From NCBI RefSeq assembly GCF_000585395.1, contig NZ_KK073875.1, positions 4,846,274 to 4,910,273 of the forward strand: 64,000 nucleotides of DNA, in the 5' to 3' direction. Below are positions 1-9,741 of this stretch, one piece after another. The position numbers were made by a program, and so were the translations under genes. The DNA is from Saccharibacillus sacchari DSM 19268. Its GTDB lineage: Bacteria > Bacillota > Bacilli > Paenibacillales > Paenibacillaceae. The notes beneath the pieces are model-generated. The model was not told the origin of the DNA and did no database searches. It saw only the letters and a list, made by a program, of their open reading frames with translations. Every line of letters begins with the position of its first letter. Within the stretch, counting starts at the first letter, position 1.

Positions 1-208
1 TTTAGTTTCAGACACCAGTTTCCCCTCCCTCCGACCAGACCGTCCAAGAGCATAACACGGTTAATCAACTTTCATTATAGGCGAAAATTAAACCCCGTGT
101 CAATGCTTATAAAAAAGGTTATACGGATATATTCGTACTTCTGCCTGTTCTTGCCTCGGTTGCTTGAACGGCTATCCGTCGCAGGAACGTTTCAGGCTTT
201 TCGCCCGT

Positions 209-571
209 TTACTCGTGCGATCCGGAAATTCCGGTCAGTGCGCCGAGTTTGGCACCGCCGAGCAAATGGAAATGCAGATGCGGCACCGTCTGGCCTCCGT
301 CGGAACCGCAGTTGTTGATCACCCGATACCCGCTCTCCGCGATGCCGAGTTCTTGAGCCAACTGCACGGCTACCTGATGAATTTCTCCGATTACGGCCAA
401 ATCCGCTTGTTCGATCTCGTTCAACGAAGGGATCGGTTTTTTAGGCACGATCAGTACATGCACGGGAGCCGCAGGCTGAATATCGTGAAAAGCATAAATC
501 CGCTCGTTCTCGAACACTTTTTTGCTCGGGATACTGCCTTCGATAATTTTGCTGAAAATCGTCTCGCTCAT
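209..571 (-). CDS. hit: HIT family nucleotide-binding hydrolase
   Basis: A 120-residue protein of the histidine-triad family, which hydrolyses nucleoside phosphoramidates and related nucleotides in the cytoplasm. The signature HLHFHLLGG is at residues 98-106 (H98, H100, H102). The length is usual for bacterial HINT-type proteins. The ATG has a strong ribosome site (GAGGAGGAACC) close upstream. The gene lies downstream of sbcC on the same strand, but about 440 bases separate them and hold a structured repeat, so it is probably transcribed separately. The physiological substrate cannot be told from sequence. Confidence 0.93.
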   Translation of the reverse strand: MSETIFSKIIEGSIPSKKVFENERIYAFHDIQPAAPVHVLIVPKKPIPSLNEIEQADLAVIGEIHQVAVQLAQELGIAESGYRVINNCGSDGGQTVPHLHFHLLGGAKLGALTGISGSHE

Positions 572-1012
572 ATGGGTTCCTCCTCGTCTGTTCGGCGGCG
601 GCTATTCGAAAATCGTGCAGCCGTTCGCCGTGCGATGCTAAACTTCGCAAGTCTGCCTTATTCATTGTACAAACAAACGCAAAAAAAGACAAAAAAAAGA
701 AGCCCCCTACAAAGTCCAAAAGGATCTGCATGCTTGAACGACGATCCAGTAGCTTGACCAACCATAATCAGGTTTACGTTCGCCTGAAACGCACGCGCTT
801 TAGGTGCGATTCCGTTGGAGACTTCGTACACGCTTTAGGTACGAAATCTCAGGCGGGCGCAACCTTACCTTATAATTTGGTCAAGCCACCAGGCCAGGCT
901 TCGGAAAACCTGAGAAAAATCGCGGTTCGGGGTACTTCTCATATGATGTCGGCTGACTGTATTATAACAATGACTTGAATCTGTCTCTGTGATTGAAATC
1001 ACGTACTCTATA
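572..1012. other. Intergenic stretch between sbcC and hit
   Basis: No convincing gene is seen; the ORFs here lack family features and start signals. The stretch holds the structured repeat at 752-886. On the minus strand a TATAAT-like hexamer lies near 961-966, without a good -35, and could be the start of the hit transcript. In that case the repeat would lie in the 5' untranslated region of hit. Confidence 0.5.
752..886. repeat. Structured dispersed element, family A copy 1
   Basis: The ends form a perfect 10-bp inverted repeat, GCTTGACCAA (752-761) and TTGGTCAAGC (877-886). Inside are further nested pairings AGGTT/AACCT (770-774 and 861-865) and CGCCTG/CAGGCG (781-786 and 850-855). Two adjacent hairpins follow within these, CGCAC/GTGCG (790-808) and TTCGTAC/GTACGAA (823-845), each closing a nine-base loop GCGCTTTAG or ACGCTTTAG. 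A related element lies at 58694-58789. The function is unknown; it could be a mobile repeat or a structured RNA. Confidence 0.75.
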
Positions 1013-4000
1013 TTACATTTTTTCCAGAACAACTTTTGAGCCTGCGCCTGCATGGTCTGCCGGTTGGACAACAAGCCTTCTCGGCAAACGGGCGCGCAGC
1101 TCTTGCACGTGACTGATGACGCCGACCGACAACCGGTCGTTATGCAGATGCTCCAATGAAGTAATCACGGTATCCAACAGTTCGGGATCGAGCGTGCCGA
1201 ACCCTTCATCCAGGAAAAAGAACTGAAGCGGATATTCGCCGCGCAGCTGAATCTGTGCGGATAAAGCAAGCGCAAGCGATAGCGAGGTCAGAAATGTTTC
1301 GCCGCCCGACAATGTAGATACGGGTCTTCGCACGCCGCCGTTGGCATCGTCGCATATGACGAAACCGCCGTTGGAGTCGACTTCGAGCGAATAACGCTGT
1401 TTGGTCAGGAATCGCAAGCGATTCGAAGCTGCCCGACTGATCTGAATCAACTGCTCTTCGGCCACATATTCCACAAAGGCATTCCCGCGGAAACAGGTCT
1501 GAAGCCGGGATAGACGATCCAATTCCGAAGAAGTCTCCACGCGCGCGGTTTCCAATTCGCTCCAACGCCCATGTCTTGCCGACACGTCTTCCAAATCCCG
1601 CTGAGCACGAGCTCGGCCTGCAAGGGCTTCTTCGTCGAGGCGTCGCGCTTCTTCCAATCGAGCCGCGCAGTCTGCCCACTGTTCTTCCGAAAGTTGAACA
1701 CCTTCCAGCAATGTTTCCAACTCCCGCAAACGAGCGGACCACTCGCGCTCGCGCTCGCGGTGATCTTGTACGCGGCGCTCAGCCTCTGTAATTTCATCGG
1801 CAGCCATCCCGGATGACTCGGCCTCCTGCTCGGTTGCAAATAAAGAGGCAGACAAGGCTTCGTTCCAAGAGGCTTCGGCTGCGCTCGCATGCTCCGCCGC
1901 AGAAACGACCGCTTGCTCCGCCGCAGCCGAAGCATTTGCAGCGAGCTGCCAGGCTTCGCGTGCCGACTCCAGATCAAGACGCGTTTGCTGCGCCGCCTGG
2001 CGCAGGTTTTGCAGCCGTTCCGTCGCTTCGCGCAGAAGCTCGGCAACCGACGCCCCCCCGGAGACTTCATTCAGACGCAGCTCTTTTTCCTTGAGCAGCT
2101 CCGATCGGCCTTCGGCTTGAGCGGTAAACTGAACGAGACTCCGTTCCGCTTCGGTTGAAGCTTCTTCGTGAGATTTTAGCGTTTCTTCCATTCCGCGAAT
2201 GACGGGCACGCTTTTATCGAGACGCTGCTTCAACTCTTCCGCCTGCGTATCGCGGCTACGAATGTCTTCGCGCCGACGCTCCAATTCGTCCCGGCGCAGC
2301 TTGGCGAAGGAAGCTGTCCAACGCTCTTCGGCTTCGCTTAGCCGCTGCTCCAATTCGTTTAAGCGCTCAGCTGCGCGCTGACGTTGGCGCGCCGCGCCGT
2401 CCAGGCGGATGCGGGGGGCTTCCGCCCCTCGGGCGGAGGCCGCGTAAGCGCGCTCGGCGTCTCTTGCCCGGCCTTCGAGCTGCGCGGACTCGCGCTCGAA
2501 GGCTTGGGCCTCAGCCTGCAGACGGACGAATTCGTCCGCGCGGGCCTGCGGCGGCAGCGGGATCGCCGAGGCACGCGGCGATCCGGGGTTGGAGCCGTCC
2601 GCGACGAGGGGCGGCTCGGGGTTGTCCTGCGCGGGCAGAGGCGCAGGGGTTCCGGTTGCCGCCTGCGCGGCGGCGGAAGCGCCGGGCGCCTGTGCGAGTT
2701 CTTCGCGGAGGCGTCCGGCCAGGGCTTCGCTGCCCTGCCGCAGGCGGGCGGCGGCGAGGCGCAGCTCCCGCGCGCCGAGCTGCTGGGCGCGCAAGGGTTC
2801 CAATTCCGCCGCGGCTTCGGCGGCGGAAGGATCTTCGCCCGCCGGCAGCGGGTGATGCGTCGCTCCGCAGACCGGGCAAGGATCTCCTTCGTTCAAAGCT
2901 TGCGCCAACTCTGCGGCCATGCGGCGTCTAGCATGTTCAAGACCGGCATTCTCCAGACGCCGCTCCTCTGTCGCCAGAGCTTCGAGCCAATCGGATAGCT
3001 CTGCCTCGAAAGCCTGCAAGGCTTGACTTTGAGCGTGCGCCCGATCGGCGAAACGCTCCAGTTCTTGTCGGCAGAATTGCTCTTGCTCGCGCCCTGCCGC
3101 AAGTTCCGTCTCGGCTTCCTTTTTTTGACGCTGCGCTTCTTCCAAGTCGCGGCGAATTCCCGGTAGCTGCTCTTCCAGACTCGCGATGGAATCCGCAAGG
3201 CGCCCTGCCGATTCCAGCTCTGTCCGATCGGCGCTGCGAACTTCGCAGGCATCCAGCTTTTCCTGCAAATCCGTCCGCAGTTGATTGGCCTGCTCCAGTT
3301 TGCGCCGAAGGTCTTCGGCATCTTGCCGCGTTCGTTGAAGACGCGAAGCGGCTTCGTTACGACCGCGCCCGAGACGTTCGCTTTCGTCGCGCAGCTTTTC
3401 CAACTCCTGCTCAAGCTGAAGCCCCTGCTCCAATTCCGCCGTGCGGCGCAGCAACTGCGGTTCTGTGCTTGTTAAGGCTTCGCGCGCCTTGCTCTCCGCC
3501 GAAACTGCACCATCGGCGCGGCTTTTCGCTTCATCCAATGCAGTACGCAGCCGCTGCGCTCCAGCCGTTAACTCCTTCGCACGGATTGCCGCCGCGCGAA
3601 AGCGCTCCAGCGTCGGCAGCAGCAGCGCCGAAGCTCTTCCCCGTTCGGCCCGAATCTGAAGCTCGCGTACCGACTCCTCTCGACTGCGCAACTCTTCCAG
3701 CGTCGCCAACACCCGCTCTCGTTCGCCGGCATGTTCGCGCACACGGGCTAGTTTGCTGTGCTCGGCGGTAACCGCATCGAACGATTTCCGTTGTTTTTCC
3801 GCTAAAGCGGACGATTTCGCCAACTGCTTGTTCGCTTCTTCCACCGCTTCGGCAGAAGCGAGTCCGAGACCTTGCTGCTCGGCCTCGACTGCACGCAGCG
3901 AACCTTCCGTATCGCGAGCACGCTTATTCAGCTTTTGAATAAGCCGATCGCCGTATTGCTCCAAGTGGAAAAGACGTTGAAGCATCTGCCGCCGATCGCT

Positions 4001-4492
4001 GCCTTTCAGCGATAAAAATTCCGCGAATTTGCCTTGAGGCAGCACGACCGCGCGCGTGAAATCGTCCATTTTAAGCCCGATGCGTTCTTCGACCGCACGC
4101 GTTACGTCCGCCAACTTATCGGCAACGACATCGTCGCCTTCCGGCTTGACTTCGATAAACCGGCTTAACGTATTGCTGACCGACACTTCTCCCGTACGCT
4201 TGAAGCGGCGTTCGACTCGGAACCGACGCACCCCCGCCGAAGATTCGAGTTCGAACGTAAAGGCGACGAACAAGGTATCTTCGGAATGGTTCATGATGCC
4301 TTGCGTCCCTCCGTAGGCACGCTCGACTTTGCCGTACATCGCCAGCGTGATTGCATCCAGCACAGTGGATTTCCCGCTTCCGGTCGGTCCGAAAATGCCG
4401 AACAAGCCGGTCTCGCACAACTCGGTAAAATCGACTTCCTGCGCTTCGCGATAACTTTGCAGGCCCGATAGTTTCAACGTAATGGGCTTCAT
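1013..4492 (-). CDS. sbcC: Exonuclease SbcC, ATPase subunit of SbcCD
   Basis: A 1159-residue SMC/Rad50-type ATPase that works with SbcD to cut hairpins and process DNA ends. Walker A GPTGSGKST is at residues 35-43. The ABC signature STLSGGET and Walker B FFFLDEGFGTLD lie near the C-terminus. Long heptad-rich coiled coils flank a zinc hook CPVC near residue 540. Directly after the hook comes an unusual Ala/Pro-rich stretch of roughly 110 residues, encoded by very GC-rich DNA (about 2400-2860), which does not look like coiled coil. The ATG overlaps the sbcD stop by four bases (ATGA), so the two are translationally coupled. Confidence 0.95.
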   Translation of the reverse strand: MKPITLKLSGLQSYREAQEVDFTELCETGLFGIFGPTGSGKSTVLDAITLAMYGKVERAYGGTQGIMNHSEDTLFVAFTFELESSAGVRRFRVERRFKRTGEVSVSNTLSRFIEVKPEGDDVVADKLADVTRAVEERIGLKMDDFTRAVVLPQGKFAEFLSLKGSDRRQMLQRLFHLEQYGDRLIQKLNKRARDTEGSLRAVEAEQQGLGLASAEAVEEANKQLAKSSALAEKQRKSFDAVTAEHSKLARVREHAGERERVLATLEELRSREESVRELQIRAERGRASALLLPTLERFRAAAIRAKELTAGAQRLRTALDEAKSRADGAVSAESKAREALTSTEPQLLRRTAELEQGLQLEQELEKLRDESERLGRGRNEAASRLQRTRQDAEDLRRKLEQANQLRTDLQEKLDACEVRSADRTELESAGRLADSIASLEEQLPGIRRDLEEAQRQKKEAETELAAGREQEQFCRQELERFADRAHAQSQALQAFEAELSDWLEALATEERRLENAGLEHARRRMAAELAQALNEGDPCPVCGATHHPLPAGEDPSAAEAAAELEPLRAQQLGARELRLAAARLRQGSEALAGRLREELAQAPGASAAAQAATGTPAPLPAQDNPEPPLVADGSNPGSPRASAIPLPPQARADEFVRLQAEAQAFERESAQLEGRARDAERAYAASARGAEAPRIRLDGAARQRQRAAERLNELEQRLSEAEERWTASFAKLRRDELERRREDIRSRDTQAEELKQRLDKSVPVIRGMEETLKSHEEASTEAERSLVQFTAQAEGRSELLKEKELRLNEVSGGASVAELLREATERLQNLRQAAQQTRLDLESAREAWQLAANASAAAEQAVVSAAEHASAAEASWNEALSASLFATEQEAESSGMAADEITEAERRVQDHREREREWSARLRELETLLEGVQLSEEQWADCAARLEEARRLDEEALAGRARAQRDLEDVSARHGRWSELETARVETSSELDRLSRLQTCFRGNAFVEYVAEEQLIQISRAASNRLRFLTKQRYSLEVDSNGGFVICDDANGGVRRPVSTLSGGETFLTSLSLALALSAQIQLRGEYPLQFFFLDEGFGTLDPELLDTVITSLEHLHNDRLSVGVISHVQELRARLPRRLVVQPADHAGAGSKVVLEKM

Positions 4493-5676
4493 TCGGGATC
4501 TCCTCCTTCCGCGGCAGAGTCGCGATCTTCGGAAGCCAATTCCATAAACAAGGCTACCATAGCGTCATCAGGCTCCGCGCCTCCCGTCTGTTTGCGGTAA
4601 AAGGTTTTGAACAACTCGTGCATGGGCAACCGCACGCGCTCTTCCGGCATATCCGCCTGTTCAAGCTGCGGATATACGGGACGGATATGAACAAGTCCTT
4701 CGCAGGTTTTTCTCAGCGACTGAATATCGCCGAGGGACATCGCTTCGGTCAACGTGATTTTCAGGTCAATAAACGCTCCCGCATCCCGACCTTCTTCCAG
4801 CCATCCGTATACCTGCGCAAGGCCTTCTTTCGCATTCCATTCCACAAGCTGCCGTCCGCACGATAAATAAATCTCTTCGATCTTAGGCTCTTTGCCGGGT
4901 TCGATATCCATCAGCATGACCGACTTGGCCTGCCCCGCTTCGGAAAAGCTATAAGCAATAGGCGAGCCGCTATACCGAATGATCCCTTCGCCTTTGACCG
5001 ATTGCGGACGGTGCAAATGTCCCAGCGCCGTATACTGCGCACCGGAGGCCAATGCCGAAGGATCGACCGTATAAGCGCCTCCGACTTGAATCGGACGCTC
5101 CGAATCGGATTCAAGACCTCCGAGCACATAGATATGGCTCATCGCCAAATTGACCGTTTTCTGCGAAAAATCGGCGGCCAGCTTGCGCATCAACATTCCC
5201 ACGCGCTCGCTGTACGCCCGACGCAGCAGCGTTTCGTCGGTGCCGTCGATCGTCAACAGCTCGTTGAGGCGCGCTTCCGACGGATAAGGAAGCGCCGCAA
5301 TGATCGCGCGCTCTCCCGTTCGCGCCACGTCGAGCGCGAGCGCTTTTTCCGTCGGCAATCCGATCAAAGAGATTCCGCTGTCTTTGACCAACGGACGCAC
5401 CGACGCGACCCGTTCCGGGTGATCGTGATTACCGGCAATCGCCGCAAGTTGGCAGCCTTCTGCCCGAATTCGGGCTACGCTTTCGTAAAAAAGCTGTTCG
5501 GCCGCGGCCGGAGGATTGACGCTATCGTACACGTCGCCCGCCATCAGGATCAGATCGACCTTTTCCCTCCGAACGATTTCCACCAGCTCTTCCATGAATT
5601 TTTCCTGTTCTTCGAATCGGCTTCGGCCTTCCAGCGTTTTGCCCAGATGCCAGTCTGCCGTATGCAGCACGCGCAT
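4489..5676 (-). CDS. sbcD: Exonuclease SbcD, nuclease subunit of SbcCD
   Basis: A 395-residue Mre11-type metallophosphoesterase, the nuclease partner of SbcC. Metal-binding motifs are in order: DWHLG near residue 8, GDVYD near 47 and GNHDH near 81. A C-terminal capping domain follows. The ATG has the ribosome site GGAAGGGG. It lies 69 bases downstream of addA on the same strand and overlaps sbcC, which suggests one end-processing operon addB-addA-sbcD-sbcC. Confidence 0.96.
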   Translation of the reverse strand: MRVLHTADWHLGKTLEGRSRFEEQEKFMEELVEIVRREKVDLILMAGDVYDSVNPPAAAEQLFYESVARIRAEGCQLAAIAGNHDHPERVASVRPLVKDSGISLIGLPTEKALALDVARTGERAIIAALPYPSEARLNELLTIDGTDETLLRRAYSERVGMLMRKLAADFSQKTVNLAMSHIYVLGGLESDSERPIQVGGAYTVDPSALASGAQYTALGHLHRPQSVKGEGIIRYSGSPIAYSFSEAGQAKSVMLMDIEPGKEPKIEEIYLSCGRQLVEWNAKEGLAQVYGWLEEGRDAGAFIDLKITLTEAMSLGDIQSLRKTCEGLVHIRPVYPQLEQADMPEERVRLPMHELFKTFYRKQTGGAEPDDAMVALFMELASEDRDSAAEGGDPE

Positions 5677-5745
5677 GTTTCGCGCCCCTTCCTCTATATC
5701 CGTCTCTATCGCTGCCCGTATCTTGCTTAGGGCCCACGCATATCT

Positions 5746-8700
5746 TTATAGTCTGACGCCTTGTCCTGCATCGAAAAAGTACAGCCATTTTTCCGCAACC
5801 GTCTCGCCCAGCATCTCTTCGACAGCCCGCGCGTAAAAATCGAGCTGGAAACGATAATGCGCGGACAGGTCTTCGATTCCCCGATCCGGACGAAGCCGAT
5901 CCGTTTTGTAGTCGAGCAAAATCAGCTTCCCGTTTTCGCGGAACAGAACGTCCACAACCCCCTGTACCAGAACGCGTTCGCCGGGCAAACGTTCCAAGCG
6001 CACGCGACGGTCCAACCCTGAAGCCGCTTTTTCGATATCGGTCGGCCAAGCTCCCGAAGCGCCGCTTCGAACAGGCAGGACCAGTGCGCCCAGTTCATCG
6101 TCGGTTCCGATCCCCGTGCTGAACGGAAGCTCTCTGCGCACCCACTCCGCCGCAGACGCACGCGTTCCGATATCGCTGCGGATGAACGCCGCGATATCCG
6201 CCGGATCGACGGTATCGGCTTCGACCTGAAGCAGAATGCTTTTGCCGACAAGCGCCGCCAGAGTCTCCGAAGCTTCACTCTCGCCTGTGTCCGCTTGGAT
6301 CGGCAGATGCTGCATCAACGTATGGTATGCCGTGCCGCGCTCCGCTCCCGTCAAGCGGCTTCGTTCCATGAATCTCGGGCGTCGAAGCTGAAGCGTCGGC
6401 GAATCCCCGGTATTTTCCGACGATTCTTCGGGCTGCTTTTCCGTCAGTCCCGACACGATCCGAGCCGCTTCCAAAGCATCGGCTGCCGGATACTCGTCTC
6501 CCGCGAACCGGGACTTGATTTCCGTGACCGAAGTTTTCGCCGCGGCACCGCCTGCTTCCGCGTAAGGATAGACCCAATCGAAGCGTTCCCGGAAGTCGCC
6601 GCGCAAGCCTTCGATCCGCTCGCCGCCCAGAATGGCTTTCAACTGTTGAATGCGTTCGGCATAAAGTTCTTCTCCCGCCGCGCGTTCGGCAGCCGACTCC
6701 GCATCGCCGCTGCGCACCGAGAACACCCACCCATGATCGGAGACCGGCGCGGCAGAGGATACAGCCGGATCGGCCGCTTTCCGCAGCTCTTCGGCTCCCG
6801 TTTCGAAAATCAGCGACGGGCCGACCCAATCGAGATAAGAACGCGCCTTGGCCAGCGTATAATCGGCGATCCCTTCCGCGCTTCCGGCAGATTGCATCCA
6901 GGCCGCAATACGTTTGGGCACGTCTTTGACGGCAGCGGTCAGGATCATTTTATCCCGCGGCCTGGTCAATGCTACGTACAACACCCGCATTTCTTCGGCC
7001 AACAGTTCCATGTGCGCCCGTCTGCGAATCGCAAGCGCGGGCAAAGTCGGATAACTTACCCGACTGGTTTCGTTCACGAATCGGGGACCGAAGCCCAGTT
7101 CTTTATGCGTCATGAACGGGGCATTCAGATCCTGCATATTAAAGTTTTTGGAAAGTCCGGCAACGAATACGACCGGGAACTCCAGCCCTTTGCTTTTATG
7201 AATCGTCATGATTCGTACCGAGTCCTGTCCCGCCTCCGACGGGGCTTCGGCCAAATCGCCTCCGTTTTCTTTCAATCGCTCCACGAATCGCAGGAAACGG
7301 AACAATCCTTGCGCCGAAGTCGACTTTTCGAATTGTGCCGCCCGATTGTACAGCGCCAGCAAGTTCGACCGACGCTGCACGCCGCCCGGAAGCCCTGCTA
7401 CCCAATCGGCATACCCGGTCTCCCGGTATAAGGTCCAGATCAGCTCGCTAAGCTCGCCGCCGCGCGCCAAGTCCCGCCAGCGTTCCAAGGAATCCATGAA
7501 ACTCTTCAGCACGTTTTTCAGCGAAGGATCAACGACGGTCGCCTTTCCTGACGATTCCGATACTGTCGAGCCCAACCTCCCAGCCGCATGTGCAAAATCC
7601 TCTGCGCCCAAGCTTTCACTAGTTGCGGGTTCCGTCTCAACCGCCGCGGATACCGCTTCGTAAAAGGAAACCCGAGGCCCGCATAAACGTACCTGCGCCA
7701 ACTGGTCTTCGGTCAACCCCACGATCGGGGAACGCAATACCGAAGCAAGCGGAATATCCTGCTGCGGATTGTCGATAATGCTCAGCAGCGACATGACGAC
7801 TTCGACTTCGGTCGCTTCGAAATAACCACGCGCCGCATCGCCGATCGCCGGAATGCCCGCCAATCTCAACTCTTCGATCATCATCGGCGCCCAAGTGCTC
7901 ACCGAACGCAGCAGAATGACGATATCTCCGTATTCGGTCGGACGCAGTCCGCCCGCGCTTTTGTCATAAATCGAAAGAGCTTCGCTGCCCGGCATCGAGC
8001 CGACCAGTTCATGAATACGGGCCGCGATCGCGCGCGCTTCAAGCCTTGCCGCCTCGATCTCCAACGCTTCGGCGGCAAGTCCGGTTTGCGCGGCCTCATC
8101 CGCTTCCGACCCGCTTCCGCGCTCAACCAACATCAGCTCGGGCGCATACTCGCCATGTTCCGCATCCGGATAAGCTTGCGCGCCGTAGGCCAGCTCCGCG
8201 CGTTCATCGTAGGCGATTTCGGCGACCCGTTCGTTCATGATCCGCCGGAAAATGCCGTTGACCGCCTCGACGACTTCTTTCCGGCTTCGGAAATTGCGAG
8301 CCAGATCGACGCGCAGTCCGCCTTCGGAGAAATCTTCTCCGTAATCGCGGTACTTGTGCAAGAACAATCCCGGCTCGGCCAAACGGAAGCGGTAGATACT
8401 TTGCTTCACGTCACCGACCATAAAGCGGTTGCCGGCTCCTTCTCTGGCAATCAACGATACGATCTCCTCCTGCACCGAGTTCGTATCCTGATATTCGTCG
8501 AGCAGCACTTCATCGAAGCGCTCCCGATACTCCAAAGCTGCCGCCGAAGGTACCGGATGACCCGGCCGCGAAGCAGGATCGCGCAAAATACGCAGGCAGT
8601 AATGCTCCAAGTCGGAAAAGTCCACCATGCCCCGTACTTTTTTCGCTTTCGCGTAACGCTCTCCGAACTCGATCGTGAGCTCGGCAAGTTCTTCCATCAA

Positions 8701-9741
8701 CGGAGCCGCTTCATTCAACTCGGCCATGAACGTTTCGGGCGAGCGGCCGAAATAAAACTCGCGAATGTCCGTCAAATCGTCTTTGGCCGCATCGCGCAGC
8801 GCTTTGGCCTGGTCTTTGATCTGCGGGTCGCACTGGTCCTTGCGGACCGCTCTCAGTTTGCCGAATGCCATACTCTCGAAATGGGCATATAACTGTTCCC
8901 ACGGCTCCTGCTGCGCCGCGGCTTGCAGACGCCGAACCATGTCGAGGTCGTTTTGCAGCGTATCGAGGTAAGGCGCAGGCCCTTCAGGAGACGCAGCCAG
9001 ATCATAAGCACGCAGCAAAAGGTTTTCCGTGCCCGCCAGCGCCAAACGCGCATCGGCCATCAAGCTGCGGGTCCAATCGGTGTCGCCGAGCGTTTGCGCG
9101 TCGTCTATGCGGAAAGCCGCAGCCGATTCTCTAAGCCAATGCTCCGGCCACGGGTGGCTGCGCGCAAAGTCGTACAAACGCTGAACCAAGGCAAAAGCCG
9201 GATCGTCGGAACGTTCGCCGCCGAACCAGTCGATCAACCGCCGGAACAGCCGCCCGTCTTCTTCCAGCGCATAGTTTTCTTCGAACAGCTCTTCCAATAT
9301 TTCCTGACGCATGATTTCGCTCTCATGCTCGTTCGCGATTCGAAAAGCCGGATCGAGCGGAATCAGCGTATAATGGCGGCGAATGACTTCCAAACAAAAA
9401 GAATGCAGCGTCGTGATCGACGCCTGGCCGAGCAGCGACAGCTGGCGACGCACATGTTCGTTTTGCGGATCGGCGGAAAGCTCTTTGTTCAGCGCGTCGC
9501 GTATCCGTTGTCGCATCTCCGATGCCGCCGCTTTGGTGAACGTCGCGATCAGCATCCGGTCCACGCCGGTTCCTTGATCGGGATCGGTAACCTTGCGGAT
9601 GATCCGCTCGACGAGCACGGCCGTTTTGCCCGATCCCGCCGCTGCCGCCACCAGCATATCGCCGCCGGAGACCGCGATCGCTTTCCATTGGTCATCGCTC
9701 CATTGGCTGCCCGAAGGCTTTTCGGCATATGTCATTCCCAT
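5746..9741 (-). CDS. addA: ATP-dependent helicase/nuclease subunit A (AddA)
   Basis: A 1331-residue UvrD-type helicase fused to a C-terminal RecB-family nuclease; with AddB it resects double-strand breaks for recombination, the Gram-positive counterpart of RecBCD. Walker A AAAGSGKT is at residues 33-40, the DEYQDTN motif marks helicase motif II, and the nuclease motif LLDYKTDR lies about 60 residues from the C-terminus. The start ATG directly follows the addB stop (TAAATG), with the ribosome site AAGGAGG inside the addB end. An in-frame ATG two codons later is an alternative start. Confidence 0.96.
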   Translation of the reverse strand: MGMTYAEKPSGSQWSDDQWKAIAVSGGDMLVAAAAGSGKTAVLVERIIRKVTDPDQGTGVDRMLIATFTKAAASEMRQRIRDALNKELSADPQNEHVRRQLSLLGQASITTLHSFCLEVIRRHYTLIPLDPAFRIANEHESEIMRQEILEELFEENYALEEDGRLFRRLIDWFGGERSDDPAFALVQRLYDFARSHPWPEHWLRESAAAFRIDDAQTLGDTDWTRSLMADARLALAGTENLLLRAYDLAASPEGPAPYLDTLQNDLDMVRRLQAAAQQEPWEQLYAHFESMAFGKLRAVRKDQCDPQIKDQAKALRDAAKDDLTDIREFYFGRSPETFMAELNEAAPLMEELAELTIEFGERYAKAKKVRGMVDFSDLEHYCLRILRDPASRPGHPVPSAAALEYRERFDEVLLDEYQDTNSVQEEIVSLIAREGAGNRFMVGDVKQSIYRFRLAEPGLFLHKYRDYGEDFSEGGLRVDLARNFRSRKEVVEAVNGIFRRIMNERVAEIAYDERAELAYGAQAYPDAEHGEYAPELMLVERGSGSEADEAAQTGLAAEALEIEAARLEARAIAARIHELVGSMPGSEALSIYDKSAGGLRPTEYGDIVILLRSVSTWAPMMIEELRLAGIPAIGDAARGYFEATEVEVVMSLLSIIDNPQQDIPLASVLRSPIVGLTEDQLAQVRLCGPRVSFYEAVSAAVETEPATSESLGAEDFAHAAGRLGSTVSESSGKATVVDPSLKNVLKSFMDSLERWRDLARGGELSELIWTLYRETGYADWVAGLPGGVQRRSNLLALYNRAAQFEKSTSAQGLFRFLRFVERLKENGGDLAEAPSEAGQDSVRIMTIHKSKGLEFPVVFVAGLSKNFNMQDLNAPFMTHKELGFGPRFVNETSRVSYPTLPALAIRRRAHMELLAEEMRVLYVALTRPRDKMILTAAVKDVPKRIAAWMQSAGSAEGIADYTLAKARSYLDWVGPSLIFETGAEELRKAADPAVSSAAPVSDHGWVFSVRSGDAESAAERAAGEELYAERIQQLKAILGGERIEGLRGDFRERFDWVYPYAEAGGAAAKTSVTEIKSRFAGDEYPAADALEAARIVSGLTEKQPEESSENTGDSPTLQLRRPRFMERSRLTGAERGTAYHTLMQHLPIQADTGESEASETLAALVGKSILLQVEADTVDPADIAAFIRSDIGTRASAAEWVRRELPFSTGIGTDDELGALVLPVRSGASGAWPTDIEKAASGLDRRVRLERLPGERVLVQGVVDVLFRENGKLILLDYKTDRLRPDRGIEDLSAHYRFQLDFYARAVEEMLGETVAEKWLYFFDAGQGVRL

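Noticed and set aside
752-886. Integron attC site
   Set aside because: The large hairpin form is suggestive, but the ends do not fit the RYYYAAC/GTTRRRY core sites and no integrase or cassette array is nearby.
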